Source: Pontibacter kalidii
Lineage (GTDB): Bacteria; Bacteroidota; Bacteroidia; Cytophagales; Hymenobacteraceae
Reading direction: 5' to 3'
NCBI RefSeq assembly: GCF_026278245.1
Contig: NZ_CP111079.1
Span: 808,501-872,500, forward strand
Length of the DNA: 64,000 nucleotides
Below the pieces are notes generated by a model, which had not been told where the DNA came from, made no database searches, and worked only from the letters and a program-made list of their open reading frames with translations. The position numbers and the translations under genes were made by a program. Numbering within the stretch: position 1 is the first letter of the stretch; each line of letters opens with the position of its first letter. Below, piece by piece: positions 44,143 to 53,152 of the stretch.

Positions 44143-45501
44143 TTACCGGTTAGGCGGGAAGCGCAGCAGAAATGCCGTCCCCTCTCCCTCAGCCGACTGC
44201 ACCTGGATAGAGCCGGAATGGAGCATGATGATCTGCTTACACAGGCTCAGGCCAATGCCGGTGCCATTCTTGCGGGTGCTGAAGAATGGGATGAAGATCT
44301 TCTCCTGCACCTCTCGCGACATCCCGGCGCCATTGTCCGCAATTCTGATAAACGTGTTCTCTCCAGAAGTATAGGCCGACAACACAATGGCCGGCTCCGG
44401 CTGCCCTTTTACCGCCTCCATGGCATTCACCAGCAGGTTGATGAGCACTTGGTCGAGCAGGTTTTTATCGGCCTGCAGGCGCAGCGTAGGGTCTTCCAGC
44501 GAGATCTCCAGCGCAATGTTTTTCTGAGCCATGGTCGGGTGCATCAGGTGTCTTAAGTTGGCAAACACCTCTTTCACCGCCACATCTGCCAGGTTCAGTT
44601 TGGTGATGCGGTTCAGGTTGCGGTATACTTCGGCAAAGCGCAGCAGGCCCACACTCCGGTTCTTAATGGTGGTCACGCTCAGCTCAAAGTCCTCCAGGTC
44701 GTGCGGCGAGGGGCCGGTGGCGGCCGTTTCGTGCAGGCGGGTTTTCAAGGTATCGGCCAGGGAGGCGATAGGGGCCACAGAGTTCATGATCTCGTGCGTC
44801 ATCACGTTCAGCAGCTTCTGCCAAGCTCGGGATTCCGTTTCGTCCAGGGCCTCGCTCACGTTCTGGAAAGCCACCAGTTTAAAGGTGCGTCCCTCGCTCC
44901 GGAAGGCGGTGGCCGAGAGCAGTACTTTCAGGGTGCTTTTCTCGAAGTTGGAAGTATAAGCCGTGGCGATCTTGGAGCGGCCTGGCTGCAGCTCCTGCAC
45001 GGCCTGGTAGAGCTCCTGGTCCCGCTTCTCCAGGTGGTGGATCGTCTTCATGAAAGGCAGGTGCAGGAGCTTTTTCAGCGAGTCGTTCATCAGCACCACC
45101 TCACCGCTTTCGGTGTCGTAAGACAGGATGCCGGTCTCGACCAGCTCCATGATCTTCTGCAGGTGCAGGTGCTGGCTTTCCTTCTCCTTGTTGATACTTT
45201 TAAGGGTGGAGTTGATCTCGTTGAAACCCTTGTGCAGCAACTGTAGCCTGGCGCTGGGGTACTGCTCATTATAAAACCTGGAGAAGTCCCGGTAATGCAC
45301 CGACTCGATGAACTGGTTCAGCTCATCCTGCGACTTTCTGACAAACCGGATCAGGTCGGCCACCTGGTAAGCAATGATGGGAAGTATGAACACGAGCGCC
45401 TCCGACCAGCCGTTGATGATGGCGATTGCCGGCGCACTCAGGGTAAGGAGGAGCAAGGCCACCCGCAGCAGCACATCCCAGTCAAACCCCTTAAAGCCCA
45501 T
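44143..45501 (-). CDS. NtrY-like sensor histidine kinase
   Basis: About 452 residues from the ATG at 45501. Two membrane helices (about 12-55) are joined by a very short loop, so there is no periplasmic sensor domain. A PAS-like segment follows (LQKIMELVETGILSYDTESGEVVLMND). The H-box is LLNVMTHEIMNSVAPI, and the ATP-binding domain shows INLLVNAMEAV, IADNGAGMS and STRKNGTGIGLSL. It should phosphorylate the sigma-54 activator encoded just upstream, whose stop overlaps this start by 11 bp. The signal may come from within the membrane or cytoplasm. Confidence 0.9.
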   Translation of the reverse strand: MGFKGFDWDVLLRVALLLLTLSAPAIAIINGWSEALVFILPIIAYQVADLIRFVRKSQDELNQFIESVHYRDFSRFYNEQYPSARLQLLHKGFNEINSTLKSINKEKESQHLHLQKIMELVETGILSYDTESGEVVLMNDSLKKLLHLPFMKTIHHLEKRDQELYQAVQELQPGRSKIATAYTSNFEKSTLKVLLSATAFRSEGRTFKLVAFQNVSEALDETESRAWQKLLNVMTHEIMNSVAPIASLADTLKTRLHETAATGPSPHDLEDFELSVTTIKNRSVGLLRFAEVYRNLNRITKLNLADVAVKEVFANLRHLMHPTMAQKNIALEISLEDPTLRLQADKNLLDQVLINLLVNAMEAVKGQPEPAIVLSAYTSGENTFIRIADNGAGMSREVQEKIFIPFFSTRKNGTGIGLSLCKQIIMLHSGSIQVQSAEGEGTAFLLRFPPNR

Positions 45502-46849
45502 ACTTGCCAAGTCTTCGGTACAGGGCGGTACGGGTGATACCCAACTCTTTGGAGGCCCTGGTCAGGTTACCGCCATGCTTTTGCAGCACCCGGTTGATGG
45601 TAACCCGCTCGAGTTCCTCCAGGTTACTTTCCTCCGTCTGCTTTTCCTCTACCGGTGCCAACTCGATGGGGGAGAAAATAATGTCGTCGGCCTGCAGCAC
45701 GGGGCCATCGGCCATGATTACGGCGCGCTCTATGGCGTACTGCAGTTCCCGCACGTTGCCCGGGTAGTGGTATTGCAGCAGCTTCTCCAGGGCGGTTTTA
45801 CTGAGCTCAGGTGCAGGTTTCATGTACTTATCGGCATACACAGCGGCAAAATGTCTGGCCAACAGTAGGATGTCATTGCCCCTTTTCCGCAAGGGCGGAA
45901 TGGTGATCTCCACGGTGTTGATGCGGTAGACAAGGTCTTTACGGAAGCGGGACTCGTTCGCCAGCTCTGCCAGGGGCACGTTGGTGGCGCAAAGCAGGCG
46001 CACGTCAACATTCACCGCCTCGTTGGTGCCCAGGCGGATAACCTGCCGGTTCTGCAGCACGCTAAGCAGCTTGGCCTGTTGGTGCAGCGAGATGTTGCCA
46101 ATCTCATCCAGGAAAATCGTACCCCCGTTGGCTGCCTCAAACCTGCCGGCGCGGTCTTCGCGGGCATCCGTGAAAGCGCCTTTTTTGTGGCCAAACAGCT
46201 CACTCTCGAACAGCGATTCGGTCAGGGCGCCCACATCCACTTTAACATAGGGCTTAGTTGCCCGTAGGGAAAAATGGTGTATCGCTTTAGCCACCAGTTC
46301 CTTTCCGGTGCCGTTCTCACCCAAAATCAGGATATTGGCATCGGTGGGGGCTACCTTTCGGATCTTCAGGAAGATATCCTGCATGGCCTCTGAAGTACCC
46401 AACAGCTCCGTGCCAAAGATCTCCGCAGTGCTTTCTGTCGCGCTGGAGGGGGTACCCTTACTTTTTGTTCCTACAGCGTCGGCCAGAATAGCCAGCAGTT
46501 TGTCGTTATGCCAGGGCTTTACCACAAAGTCTGCCGCGCCTTCTTTCAGGGAGCGTATGGCCAGGTCGATGTCGCCATAAGCTGTGATCATGATCACGGC
46601 CACATCCGGCTTCAGTTCCTTTATCTTCCGGAGCCAGTATAAACCCTCGTTGCCCGTGTTCAGGGCGCTCTTAAAGTTCATGTCCAGCAGGATCAGGTCG
46701 AAGCTTTGCTGCCGGAGCAGGGCGGGAAGCGCGTCCGGGTTTTTCTCCACGGCGATGTCCCGCACGTGTGGCCGCAGCAACAGCCGAACAGCGGTCAGCA
46801 CATCGGTGTCATCATCTACTAACAGTACGGAGGCCTTTTTTAACTGCAT
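45491..46849 (-). CDS. NtrC-family sigma-54 activator response regulator
   Basis: About 452 residues from the ATG at 46849; a TTG at 46900 is in frame. It has a receiver domain (VLLVDDDTDV, phospho-acceptor Asp in LILLDMNF), then an AAA+ domain with Walker A GENGTGKE, and the sigma-54-contact loop GAFTDA where most members have GAFTGA. A Fis-type helix-turn-helix follows at the C-terminus (NRVLQKHGGNLTRASKELGITRTALYRRLGKYGL). It would activate the divergent sigma-54 promoter at 47036-47051 from two palindromic sites at 46947-46981. Overlap with the kinase gene shows an operon. Confidence 0.93.
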   Translation of the reverse strand: MQLKKASVLLVDDDTDVLTAVRLLLRPHVRDIAVEKNPDALPALLRQQSFDLILLDMNFKSALNTGNEGLYWLRKIKELKPDVAVIMITAYGDIDLAIRSLKEGAADFVVKPWHNDKLLAILADAVGTKSKGTPSSATESTAEIFGTELLGTSEAMQDIFLKIRKVAPTDANILILGENGTGKELVAKAIHHFSLRATKPYVKVDVGALTESLFESELFGHKKGAFTDAREDRAGRFEAANGGTIFLDEIGNISLHQQAKLLSVLQNRQVIRLGTNEAVNVDVRLLCATNVPLAELANESRFRKDLVYRINTVEITIPPLRKRGNDILLLARHFAAVYADKYMKPAPELSKTALEKLLQYHYPGNVRELQYAIERAVIMADGPVLQADDIIFSPIELAPVEEKQTEESNLEELERVTINRVLQKHGGNLTRASKELGITRTALYRRLGKYGL

Positions 46850-46946
46850 ACACTTACATTTACAGCACCTAAAGAAACTATAATTATGCCATTGATACAA
46901 CTACCTCAACCAGAGCCCCTAGGGCAATGGTAGCCAAGGGGTGAGC

Positions 46947-46981
46947 GTGCGAAATCGCACACCTGCTGCGCGATACTGCAC
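46947..46981. promoter_or_regulatory. Two activator-binding-like sites (UAS) for the NtrC-type regulator
   Basis: A perfect palindrome GTGCGA-AA-TCGCAC (46947-46960) is followed by a degenerate copy GCGCGATACTGCAC (46968-46981, 10 of 14 matches). Their centres are 21 bp apart, two helical turns, and lie about 60-90 bp before the sigma-54 promoter. This is the usual arrangement for a dimeric NtrC-type activator. Confidence 0.65.
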
Positions 46982-47035
46982 GCTGTAAAAGTATACATAC
47001 GCGGTAATGGCTTGATAAACAAGGATATTTTGTTT

Positions 47036-47051
47036 TGGCACTGCGTGTGCA
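47036..47051 (+). promoter_or_regulatory. Sigma-54 (-24/-12) promoter
   Basis: TGGCACTGCGTGTGCA matches the consensus TGGCACGNNNNTTGCW, with the GG and GC doublets at the correct spacing and mismatches only at positions 7 and 12. It would start transcription near 47063, about 70 nt before the permease ATG at 47132. The adjacent sigma-54 activator gene supports it. Confidence 0.75.
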
Positions 47052-47131
47052 AGCCAGCTTTGTGGCAGATGAGGCGCCAAGTGGCCGCGCTTGTACTGCT
47101 GTTACAGTCAAAGCTCTTATTCCATAAAACT

Positions 47132-49558
47132 ATGCTGAGGAATTACCTGAAAACCGCCTACCGGAACCTTGTACGCCACAAGGCCTTTTCCATGATCAAC
47201 ATTGCCGGCCTGGCTCTGGGGCTTACCACCTGTCTGCTCATCGGCCTGTTTGTGTACGACGAACTGCAGTATGACAAGTTCCTGCCAGAAGGGGATAGGG
47301 TGTATCGTATCTATAACGACATGTCGGCAAGAGAGGCGGGCTCCACGGTTGCCCCGGTGCCCCCCATGTTCGGCACCACCCTGGAGCAGGAGTTCCCACA
47401 GGTAGAGCAGGTAGCCCGTATCCTGATGCTGCAGTTTGATGCCAACAACCTGGTGGAAGTAGGGGAGAAACGCTTGTACGAAAATGGCCGCACCTTTACC
47501 GATCCTACCTTTTTTGAGGTGTTCCAGCTGCCCTTCAAGTATGGCTCCCCCGAAAAGGCCCTGGCCGACCCATCTTCCATTGTGCTGTCGGATAAAATGG
47601 CCGCGCGCGTGTTTGGCGACAAAGACCCGGTGGGGGAGAAGATCAGTGTAAACAAGATACCGTACATTGTGCGGGGTGTGTTCTACAGCAACGACCGCTT
47701 TCACCTGCCCGTGAACTTTATTCAGCCGATGGAGGCTGCCGAGATTCCGGCCGAGCGCATGAAGAAATGGAGCTGGCAGCAGTTTTACACGTACGTTAAA
47801 CTACGGGAGGGCACAGATCCGCAGTTCGTGGAGGCACAGTTCCGGGATGTTGTGGGCAAGCAGATCGACCCAGCCCAGAACAGGCCGTATGATTATGTGC
47901 CGCACTTTCAGCCACTGCACGACGTGTACCTGCATTCCGCCGATTTTAAGTATGACCAGGCTATAAGAGGAAACATCACCTATGTGAAGGCCCTGAGCAT
48001 TGTGGCTGTATTTATACTGCTGATCGCTTGCTTTAACTTCGTGAACCTGGCAACGGCTAAATCAGTGCAGCGGGCCAAAGAGGTGGGGGTGAGAAAAGCG
48101 GTGGGCGCCAGCCGCAGCCAGTTGGTGGTGCAGTTCATCGCTGAGACCCTGCTGCTCACGCTCATCAGCGTTATCTTTGCCGCCGCGCTTACCTCGCTGC
48201 TGCTACCTTCGCTCAACGCTTTCACTGGCAAACAAATGAGCTTTAACATCTTCACCAATCCCTTGCTGCTCCTGTTGCTGCTCTTTTTAACTGTGGTAGT
48301 AGGCGTTTTAGCAGGCTTTTACCCAGCGCTTGTCTTATCCGGCTTCCAACCAGTAAAAGTACTCAAAAGCGCCGTGATGGTAGATAGCAGGGTGGGCCGG
48401 ATACAGTGGCTGCGCCATGGGCTGATTGTGGTGCAGTTTGCTCTGTCTATTTTTCTCATTATCAGTGCCTTTGTGGTATTCAAGCAAGTGACCTATCTGC
48501 ACAGCAAAGACCTGGGTTTTAACAGGGAGCAGGTTATGTTCTTTCAGATGCGGGGCGAGCAGATGTTCGAAAACTATGAGACGTTCAAGAACGAGCTGAA
48601 GAAAGTGCCCGGTATTAAAAATGTGTCGATCGGCTACGGGTTTCCGGGCGACGCCACGGCCGGCGACGGAATTACCACGATTAAAGACGGAGAGCAAACG
48701 AACCACAGCGTGACCCAGCTCATGGTGGACTATGATTATGTGAACACGCTGGACGTGAAGCTGCGGGCGGGCAGGGCCTTCTCGAAAGAGTTCCGGACAG
48801 ATGCCGACCAGGCGTTCATGATCAACGAGACAGCGGTAAGGGAACTAGGCTTCGGCACTCCTGAGAAAGCCCTTGGCCAGCCGCTGCGCTGGAACATTTG
48901 GAACGATGTGAACCCTGACTCCATCAAGGAGGGAAAGATCATCGGTGTGGTAAAAGACTTCCACTTCAAGAGCCTCTACGAGAGGGTGGAACCGACGGTG
49001 CTTCAGATTTTCCCGGGCGCTTACTGGAAAGTGGCCGTAAAGATGGACGCGGCCGATGTGGCCGGCACGATAGCGCAGGTAAAGCAGGTATGGAGCAAGT
49101 TCTCGCCGGATTACCCGATCGAATATGTGTTTATGGATGAGAACTTTGCCAAAATGTACAAGGCGGAGGACAAGCTGAAAACGCTGCTCTGGATTTTCAC
49201 CGGCATCGCCATTTTTGTGGCCTGTCTGGGCTTGTTCGGGTTGGCAGCCTATGCAGCAGAGCGCCGGAAAAAGGAAATCGGTATCCGCAAAGTGCTGGGA
49301 GCCGAGAACGCAACCATTGTAGCGTTGCTCTCCAAGGAATTCCTGGCGCTTATTATCGTAGCCGCCCTCATCGCCTTCCCGCTGGCCTGGTACGCCATGA
49401 GCATATGGCTGCAGAACTTTGCCTATCGCATCGATATCCCCGTATGGGTGTTTTTTGCGGCAGGAATAACAGCCGCGCTGGTGGCCTTCCTGACAGTAAG
49501 TTATCAGGCACTGAAAGCCGCATCAATGAACCCGGTCGCCAATCTTCGGTTTGATTAA
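47132..49558 (+). CDS. FtsX/MacB-type ABC permease
   Basis: About 808 residues from the ATG at 47132; the frame upstream only extends to a TTG. It has a first helix (residues about 19-42), a periplasmic MacB-like domain (about 50-270), then two FtsX permease modules, each ending in a conserved signature: RAKEVGVRKAVGASRSQLV and RRKKEIGIRKVLGAENATIV. About eight membrane helices are visible. Such Bacteroidetes permeases work with separate ATPases in export or envelope-stress roles; none is adjacent. The gene sits behind a sigma-54 promoter and divergent to its presumed regulators, so it is the likely target of this two-component system. Confidence 0.9.
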   Translation: MLRNYLKTAYRNLVRHKAFSMINIAGLALGLTTCLLIGLFVYDELQYDKFLPEGDRVYRIYNDMSAREAGSTVAPVPPMFGTTLEQEFPQVEQVARILMLQFDANNLVEVGEKRLYENGRTFTDPTFFEVFQLPFKYGSPEKALADPSSIVLSDKMAARVFGDKDPVGEKISVNKIPYIVRGVFYSNDRFHLPVNFIQPMEAAEIPAERMKKWSWQQFYTYVKLREGTDPQFVEAQFRDVVGKQIDPAQNRPYDYVPHFQPLHDVYLHSADFKYDQAIRGNITYVKALSIVAVFILLIACFNFVNLATAKSVQRAKEVGVRKAVGASRSQLVVQFIAETLLLTLISVIFAAALTSLLLPSLNAFTGKQMSFNIFTNPLLLLLLLFLTVVVGVLAGFYPALVLSGFQPVKVLKSAVMVDSRVGRIQWLRHGLIVVQFALSIFLIISAFVVFKQVTYLHSKDLGFNREQVMFFQMRGEQMFENYETFKNELKKVPGIKNVSIGYGFPGDATAGDGITTIKDGEQTNHSVTQLMVDYDYVNTLDVKLRAGRAFSKEFRTDADQAFMINETAVRELGFGTPEKALGQPLRWNIWNDVNPDSIKEGKIIGVVKDFHFKSLYERVEPTVLQIFPGAYWKVAVKMDAADVAGTIAQVKQVWSKFSPDYPIEYVFMDENFAKMYKAEDKLKTLLWIFTGIAIFVACLGLFGLAAYAAERRKKEIGIRKVLGAENATIVALLSKEFLALIIVAALIAFPLAWYAMSIWLQNFAYRIDIPVWVFFAAGITAALVAFLTVSYQALKAASMNPVANLRFD

Positions 49559-49566
49559 GTATACCC

Positions 49567-49606
49567 CTATGCCTATTGCTTTTACTGAGGAAAGCAATAG
49601 GCATAG
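49567..49606 (+). terminator. Terminator of the permease gene
   Basis: A 16-bp perfect stem, CTATGCCTATTGCTTT (49567-49582) with AAAGCAATAGGCATAG (49591-49606), loop TACTGAGG. A T run follows only about ten bases later, so the tail is imperfect. Confidence 0.8.
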
Positions 49607-49663
49607 CGGGCACCTTATTTTTTTATACTTCGCCAAGCTTTCAAAAATAAATCGCTCCGGATG

Positions 49664-49694
49664 CTGTAACCTTTCCGAGAACCCGAGTTTACCT
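49664..49694 (+). promoter_or_regulatory. Putative ECF-sigma promoter before the outer-membrane protein gene
   Basis: CTGTAAC-C-TTTCC followed by an AACC then AGTTT block (to 49690). The 31-bp site matches 24 positions of the site before the ECF sigma gene (52527-52557). It lies about 230 bp before the ATG at 49921; the rest of that 362-bp gap holds only the terminator listed and no gene. Confidence 0.5.
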
Positions 49695-49920
49695 AATTGA
49701 GCACCGGCCAGTTGGTAAGGATACCCTTGCGTGGCAGCAGCTGAGAAGGAAGTTTAGAAATGCAGACAGCATACCTGAAGCCATGCTGCATCTGTCGGGT
49801 TTGAGAAGATAGCGTAAAATTTTACAGGAATTCAGGTAGGCGTGCAACTGTGGCTCACAGCTTTTGTCTTTACGCTATACCTTAACAACATTATCACATT
49901 CACATCTTAACTACTGAACT

Positions 49921-52413
49921 ATGAAAAAAAGAAGACTCTTCTTGCTGGGACAACTATGCCTTCTCCTCAGCCTGTTTGGCTTCTCAGGCCTGGCACAGGA
50001 TGGCGCGCAGCAGCAAGCCGGGGCTAGTCTGAAGGGAAACGGCGCCATAACAGGCACCTTAACCGACTCGCTCACGGGCAAACCACTGGAATATGCCACT
50101 GTGGCTCTGCTGCAACAAGGATCTGCACAGGCTGTGGGCGGCACCCTCACAGATGAGAAAGGGCACTTTAAGCTCGAAAATATCGGTTTCGGAACGTATG
50201 ACCTGGCCTTTAGCTTTATTGGCTATACTTCGAAGACCGTTCGGCAGGTGAACGTAACAGCCGGCAAGCCGCAGGTAAGTATAGGCAAGGTTGCCCTGGG
50301 CACCTCCACGGCCACCACCTTGCAGGAGGTGCAGGTGCAGGCGCTGCGGCCCACTATTACGCAGGAGGCAGACCGCCTGGTGGTCAGTATAGAGGGCACC
50401 GCCCTGGCAGCGGGCAAAACGGCCTATGATGTGCTGGCTACCTCTCCGGGTGTGTTTGTAGACCAGGAGGGCAATATACAGCTCAATGGCAGGAGCGGGG
50501 TAACTGTGATGCTGGACGGAAAGCTCACCTACCTCTCGGCCCGCGACCTCCGCTCTCTGCTGGAAGGCATGCCGGCAGAGAACATCCGTAACATCGAGAT
50601 CATCACCAACCCCTCCGCCAAGTATGATGCCCAGGGATCCTCCGGCATCCTCAACATTAACCTGAAACAGAACACACAACAGGGCGTGAATGGCAGTGTT
50701 TATGCAGGCACGACCTACAACGGCAAGCAGGTAGGCTATTCGGGCGGCGCCACGATCAACTACAAATCCGGTGACTGGAACTCCTTCCTGAACCTGGATG
50801 CGGCCCGCCGTGTGGGAGGCCGCGACGCTACGTTTACCCGTGTGTTCAAGGGAGAAGAAGAATCCGTATACTTCGACCAGGAAGCGACCGAGGACTATGA
50901 GGTACAGGGACCGCCAGCGGTGCGCCTGGGTACCGATTATAGCATAGACGAGCGCCATAGTGTGGGGGTGATGGGCTACTTTGTGACGAACAAGTTCAAT
51001 GCTGATTTCCTAACGGAGACTTACCTGGGCAATGCGCCGGGCCAGCCAACGCAGTTTATAGATGCGGATAACTTTAGGGAGAACCGTTTCACGAACTATA
51101 CCGGCAACGTGCACTACGTGGGTAAGTTCGATACGCTGGGCACGCAGCTGAGCGCGGACCTGGACCTGGTAAAGATCCGAAACAGGGGAGACGCCTACTT
51201 TTATAACTACTTCTACGACCTGACGGGGGAGGGGGCCGACAGACAGGATTTCCTCTACACGGAGACGCCCTCCGGTTTCGATATTTTCTCTGGGAAGGTA
51301 GATTACACCAAAGCCTTCTCCAATAGCCGCAAGCTGGAGCTAGGCGTGAAAGCTAGCCGGGTGGCCTCGGATGCTGACTCCCGCTTTTATTTTAACAACG
51401 GCGATGTGCGTGTGCCGGACCTTTCGCGCACGAACCACTTCCTCTACGACGAGGACATTTACGCGGCCTACGTGAACTGGAGCAGCAAACTCGGAGAGCG
51501 CTTTAACCTGCAGGCTGGCCTGCGGGCAGAGCAAACCGTATCCAAAGGGGAGTCGCTGACCACGGGGCAGGTGACCAAACGCGATTACCTGGATTTGTTC
51601 CCGAGCCTTTTCCTGATGCAAAAGGTGAGCGACGACTATGAGTTGAACTACAACTACAGCCGCCGCATTTACCGGCCAAACTACGGCTCGCTCAACCCTT
51701 TCTTCTCCTACCGCGACCCGTACACCTACTGGCTCGGAAACCCTTACCTGAGGCCGCAGTACACCCATTCCTTCGGCATCACGCAGACCTATAAGAAAAA
51801 CTACAGCCTGGCGCTCAGCTACCAGCTCCAGCAGGACGTGATTGCGGAGCTTCCTATCATTGATGCCGAAACCTCCACGACCATTTACACCATAGGCAAC
51901 GTGGACGACGCCATCAACCTGAGCATGACAGCGGTAGTGCCAGTGCAGATCATGAAGAAGTGGGACACGAGCAACACGCTGGTGGTGGCCTACAACGAGT
52001 TTAGCACCATCGTGGATAGGCAGCAGGTGACGAATGATCAGGTGTTTTACATGCTGCAGTCCAACCATACCATCCTGCTGCCCTGGAAGCTGAAAGCTGA
52101 GATCAACGGCACCTACCAGGGGCCCGGCGCCTACGCGCTGTATCGGGTGGACCCGCGCTGGTGGCTGAATGTGGGGCTGAAGCGAAGCTTTATGGACGAA
52201 AAACTGGATCTGACCGTCAACGCCAACGATATTTTCCATACCCAGCACCTCATCATCGGGGCCAATGTGGGCGAAGGCAACGTGAGTGATTGGGACCAGT
52301 ACTTCCGGCAGCGCAACGTAGGCTTAACGCTTCGCTACAAGTTCAGCAGGGGCGCGAAGTTGGAAGAGCGCAAGCGCAATAACCTGGAGGAGCTGAACCG
52401 CACCGGAGGTTGA
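49921..52413 (+). CDS. Outer-membrane beta-barrel (TonB-receptor-like) protein
   Basis: An 830-residue outer-membrane protein. It has a signal peptide (about 1-25), a carboxypeptidase-regulatory-like domain (about 38-125, GTLTDSLTGKPLEYATVALLQ), a plug-like domain (to about 235, GVFVDQEGNIQLNGRSGVTVMLDG), and a long aromatic-rich barrel. The barrel shows NYSRRIYRPNYGSLNPFFSYRDPYTYWLGNPYLRPQY, a hallmark of the outer membrane protein beta-barrel family (OMP_b-brl_3). It is not a full SusC homologue. It is transcribed alone, between its own terminator and the ECF sigma operon, and may belong to the ECF regulon by shared promoter motif. Confidence 0.88.
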   Translation: MKKRRLFLLGQLCLLLSLFGFSGLAQDGAQQQAGASLKGNGAITGTLTDSLTGKPLEYATVALLQQGSAQAVGGTLTDEKGHFKLENIGFGTYDLAFSFIGYTSKTVRQVNVTAGKPQVSIGKVALGTSTATTLQEVQVQALRPTITQEADRLVVSIEGTALAAGKTAYDVLATSPGVFVDQEGNIQLNGRSGVTVMLDGKLTYLSARDLRSLLEGMPAENIRNIEIITNPSAKYDAQGSSGILNINLKQNTQQGVNGSVYAGTTYNGKQVGYSGGATINYKSGDWNSFLNLDAARRVGGRDATFTRVFKGEEESVYFDQEATEDYEVQGPPAVRLGTDYSIDERHSVGVMGYFVTNKFNADFLTETYLGNAPGQPTQFIDADNFRENRFTNYTGNVHYVGKFDTLGTQLSADLDLVKIRNRGDAYFYNYFYDLTGEGADRQDFLYTETPSGFDIFSGKVDYTKAFSNSRKLELGVKASRVASDADSRFYFNNGDVRVPDLSRTNHFLYDEDIYAAYVNWSSKLGERFNLQAGLRAEQTVSKGESLTTGQVTKRDYLDLFPSLFLMQKVSDDYELNYNYSRRIYRPNYGSLNPFFSYRDPYTYWLGNPYLRPQYTHSFGITQTYKKNYSLALSYQLQQDVIAELPIIDAETSTTIYTIGNVDDAINLSMTAVVPVQIMKKWDTSNTLVVAYNEFSTIVDRQQVTNDQVFYMLQSNHTILLPWKLKAEINGTYQGPGAYALYRVDPRWWLNVGLKRSFMDEKLDLTVNANDIFHTQHLIIGANVGEGNVSDWDQYFRQRNVGLTLRYKFSRGAKLEERKRNNLEELNRTGG

Positions 52414-52437
52414 TTTAGCATTGTTTGTTTTAGTGAT

Positions 52438-52474
52438 AAAAGCAAGTGGGGCTCTATGGGTCCCTCTTGCTTTT
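52438..52474 (+). terminator. Terminator of the outer-membrane protein gene
   Basis: AAAAGCAAG (52438-52446) pairs with CTTGCTTTT (52466-52474), with an inner GGG/CCC extension and an AT-containing tail. It separates the outer-membrane protein gene from the ECF sigma operon. Confidence 0.75.
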
Positions 52475-52526
52475 ATAGGCACCGGGTAGTTCCTGATCCA
52501 GCTCCTGAAAAAAAACGGCAGAAATA

Positions 52527-52557
52527 CTGTAACTTTTCCCAAAACCGCAGTTTCCTT
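52527..52557 (+). promoter_or_regulatory. Putative ECF-sigma autoregulated promoter
   Basis: CTGTAAC-T-TTTCC, then AAAACC and AGTTT ending at 52553. The -10-like GTTT lies only 6 nt before the ATG at 52559, so a transcript from here would be leaderless or would use the downstream ATG at 52613. The same motif precedes the outer-membrane protein gene. Confidence 0.5.
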
Positions 52558-52558
52558 T

Positions 52559-53152
52559 ATGGAAGACAAAACCAAACCTGATCATTTGGAAATATTTACT
52601 GACAATGCTTTGATGCTCAAGGTAAAAGCCGGTGACCTTGACAAGCTCGGCCTCCTGTTCCAGCGGTACGGTAAAAGCCTGTACGGCTTCTACTTCCGCA
52701 TGACCCGGAACGCGGAGCTGAGCGAGGACCTGGTGCAGGATGTGTTTGAGCGGGTGCTGAAGTACCGCCACACGTTCCGGGGTGACGGAAAGTTCACCAC
52801 CTGGCTGTACCACCTGGCCCGCAACGTGCTGGCCGATCACCTGAAGAAGACAAAGCGTGCCGGTATCAGCACAGACATAGACCAGAAACAGGACAAGCTG
52901 CCGGACCTGTCGGTGCCGGAGGAGGCAAGGCAGAAAGAGGAGCACCTGCAGTTAATGGAGCGGGCACTGGACCAACTGAGTGAAGAGAAGCGGGAGCTGC
53001 TGCTGCTCACCAAGCTACAGGGCCTCAAGTACAAGGACATCGCCACGCTGCACAACTGCACCGAGACGTATGTGAAAGTAAAGGTTTTCCGGGCGGTAAA
53101 CGACCTGCGGGAGGTCTTTATGAAACTACAAGCGAAGGGTATAAACATATGA
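52559..53152 (+). CDS. ECF-type RNA polymerase sigma factor
   Basis: A 197-residue ECF sigma factor. Region 2 (about 25-90, LGLLFQRYGKSLYGFYFRMTRNAELSEDLVQDVFERVLKYRHTFRG) binds core polymerase and the -10 element. Region 4 (about 130-185, LDQLSEEKRELLLLTKLQGLKYKDIATLHNCTETYVKVKVFRAVNDL) contacts -35. The ATGA overlap with the next gene shows an operon with the presumed anti-sigma factor. The start at 52559 implies almost no 5' leader if the upstream motif is the promoter; Met19 at 52613 is an alternative start. Confidence 0.93.
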   Translation: MEDKTKPDHLEIFTDNALMLKVKAGDLDKLGLLFQRYGKSLYGFYFRMTRNAELSEDLVQDVFERVLKYRHTFRGDGKFTTWLYHLARNVLADHLKKTKRAGISTDIDQKQDKLPDLSVPEEARQKEEHLQLMERALDQLSEEKRELLLLTKLQGLKYKDIATLHNCTETYVKVKVFRAVNDLREVFMKLQAKGINI

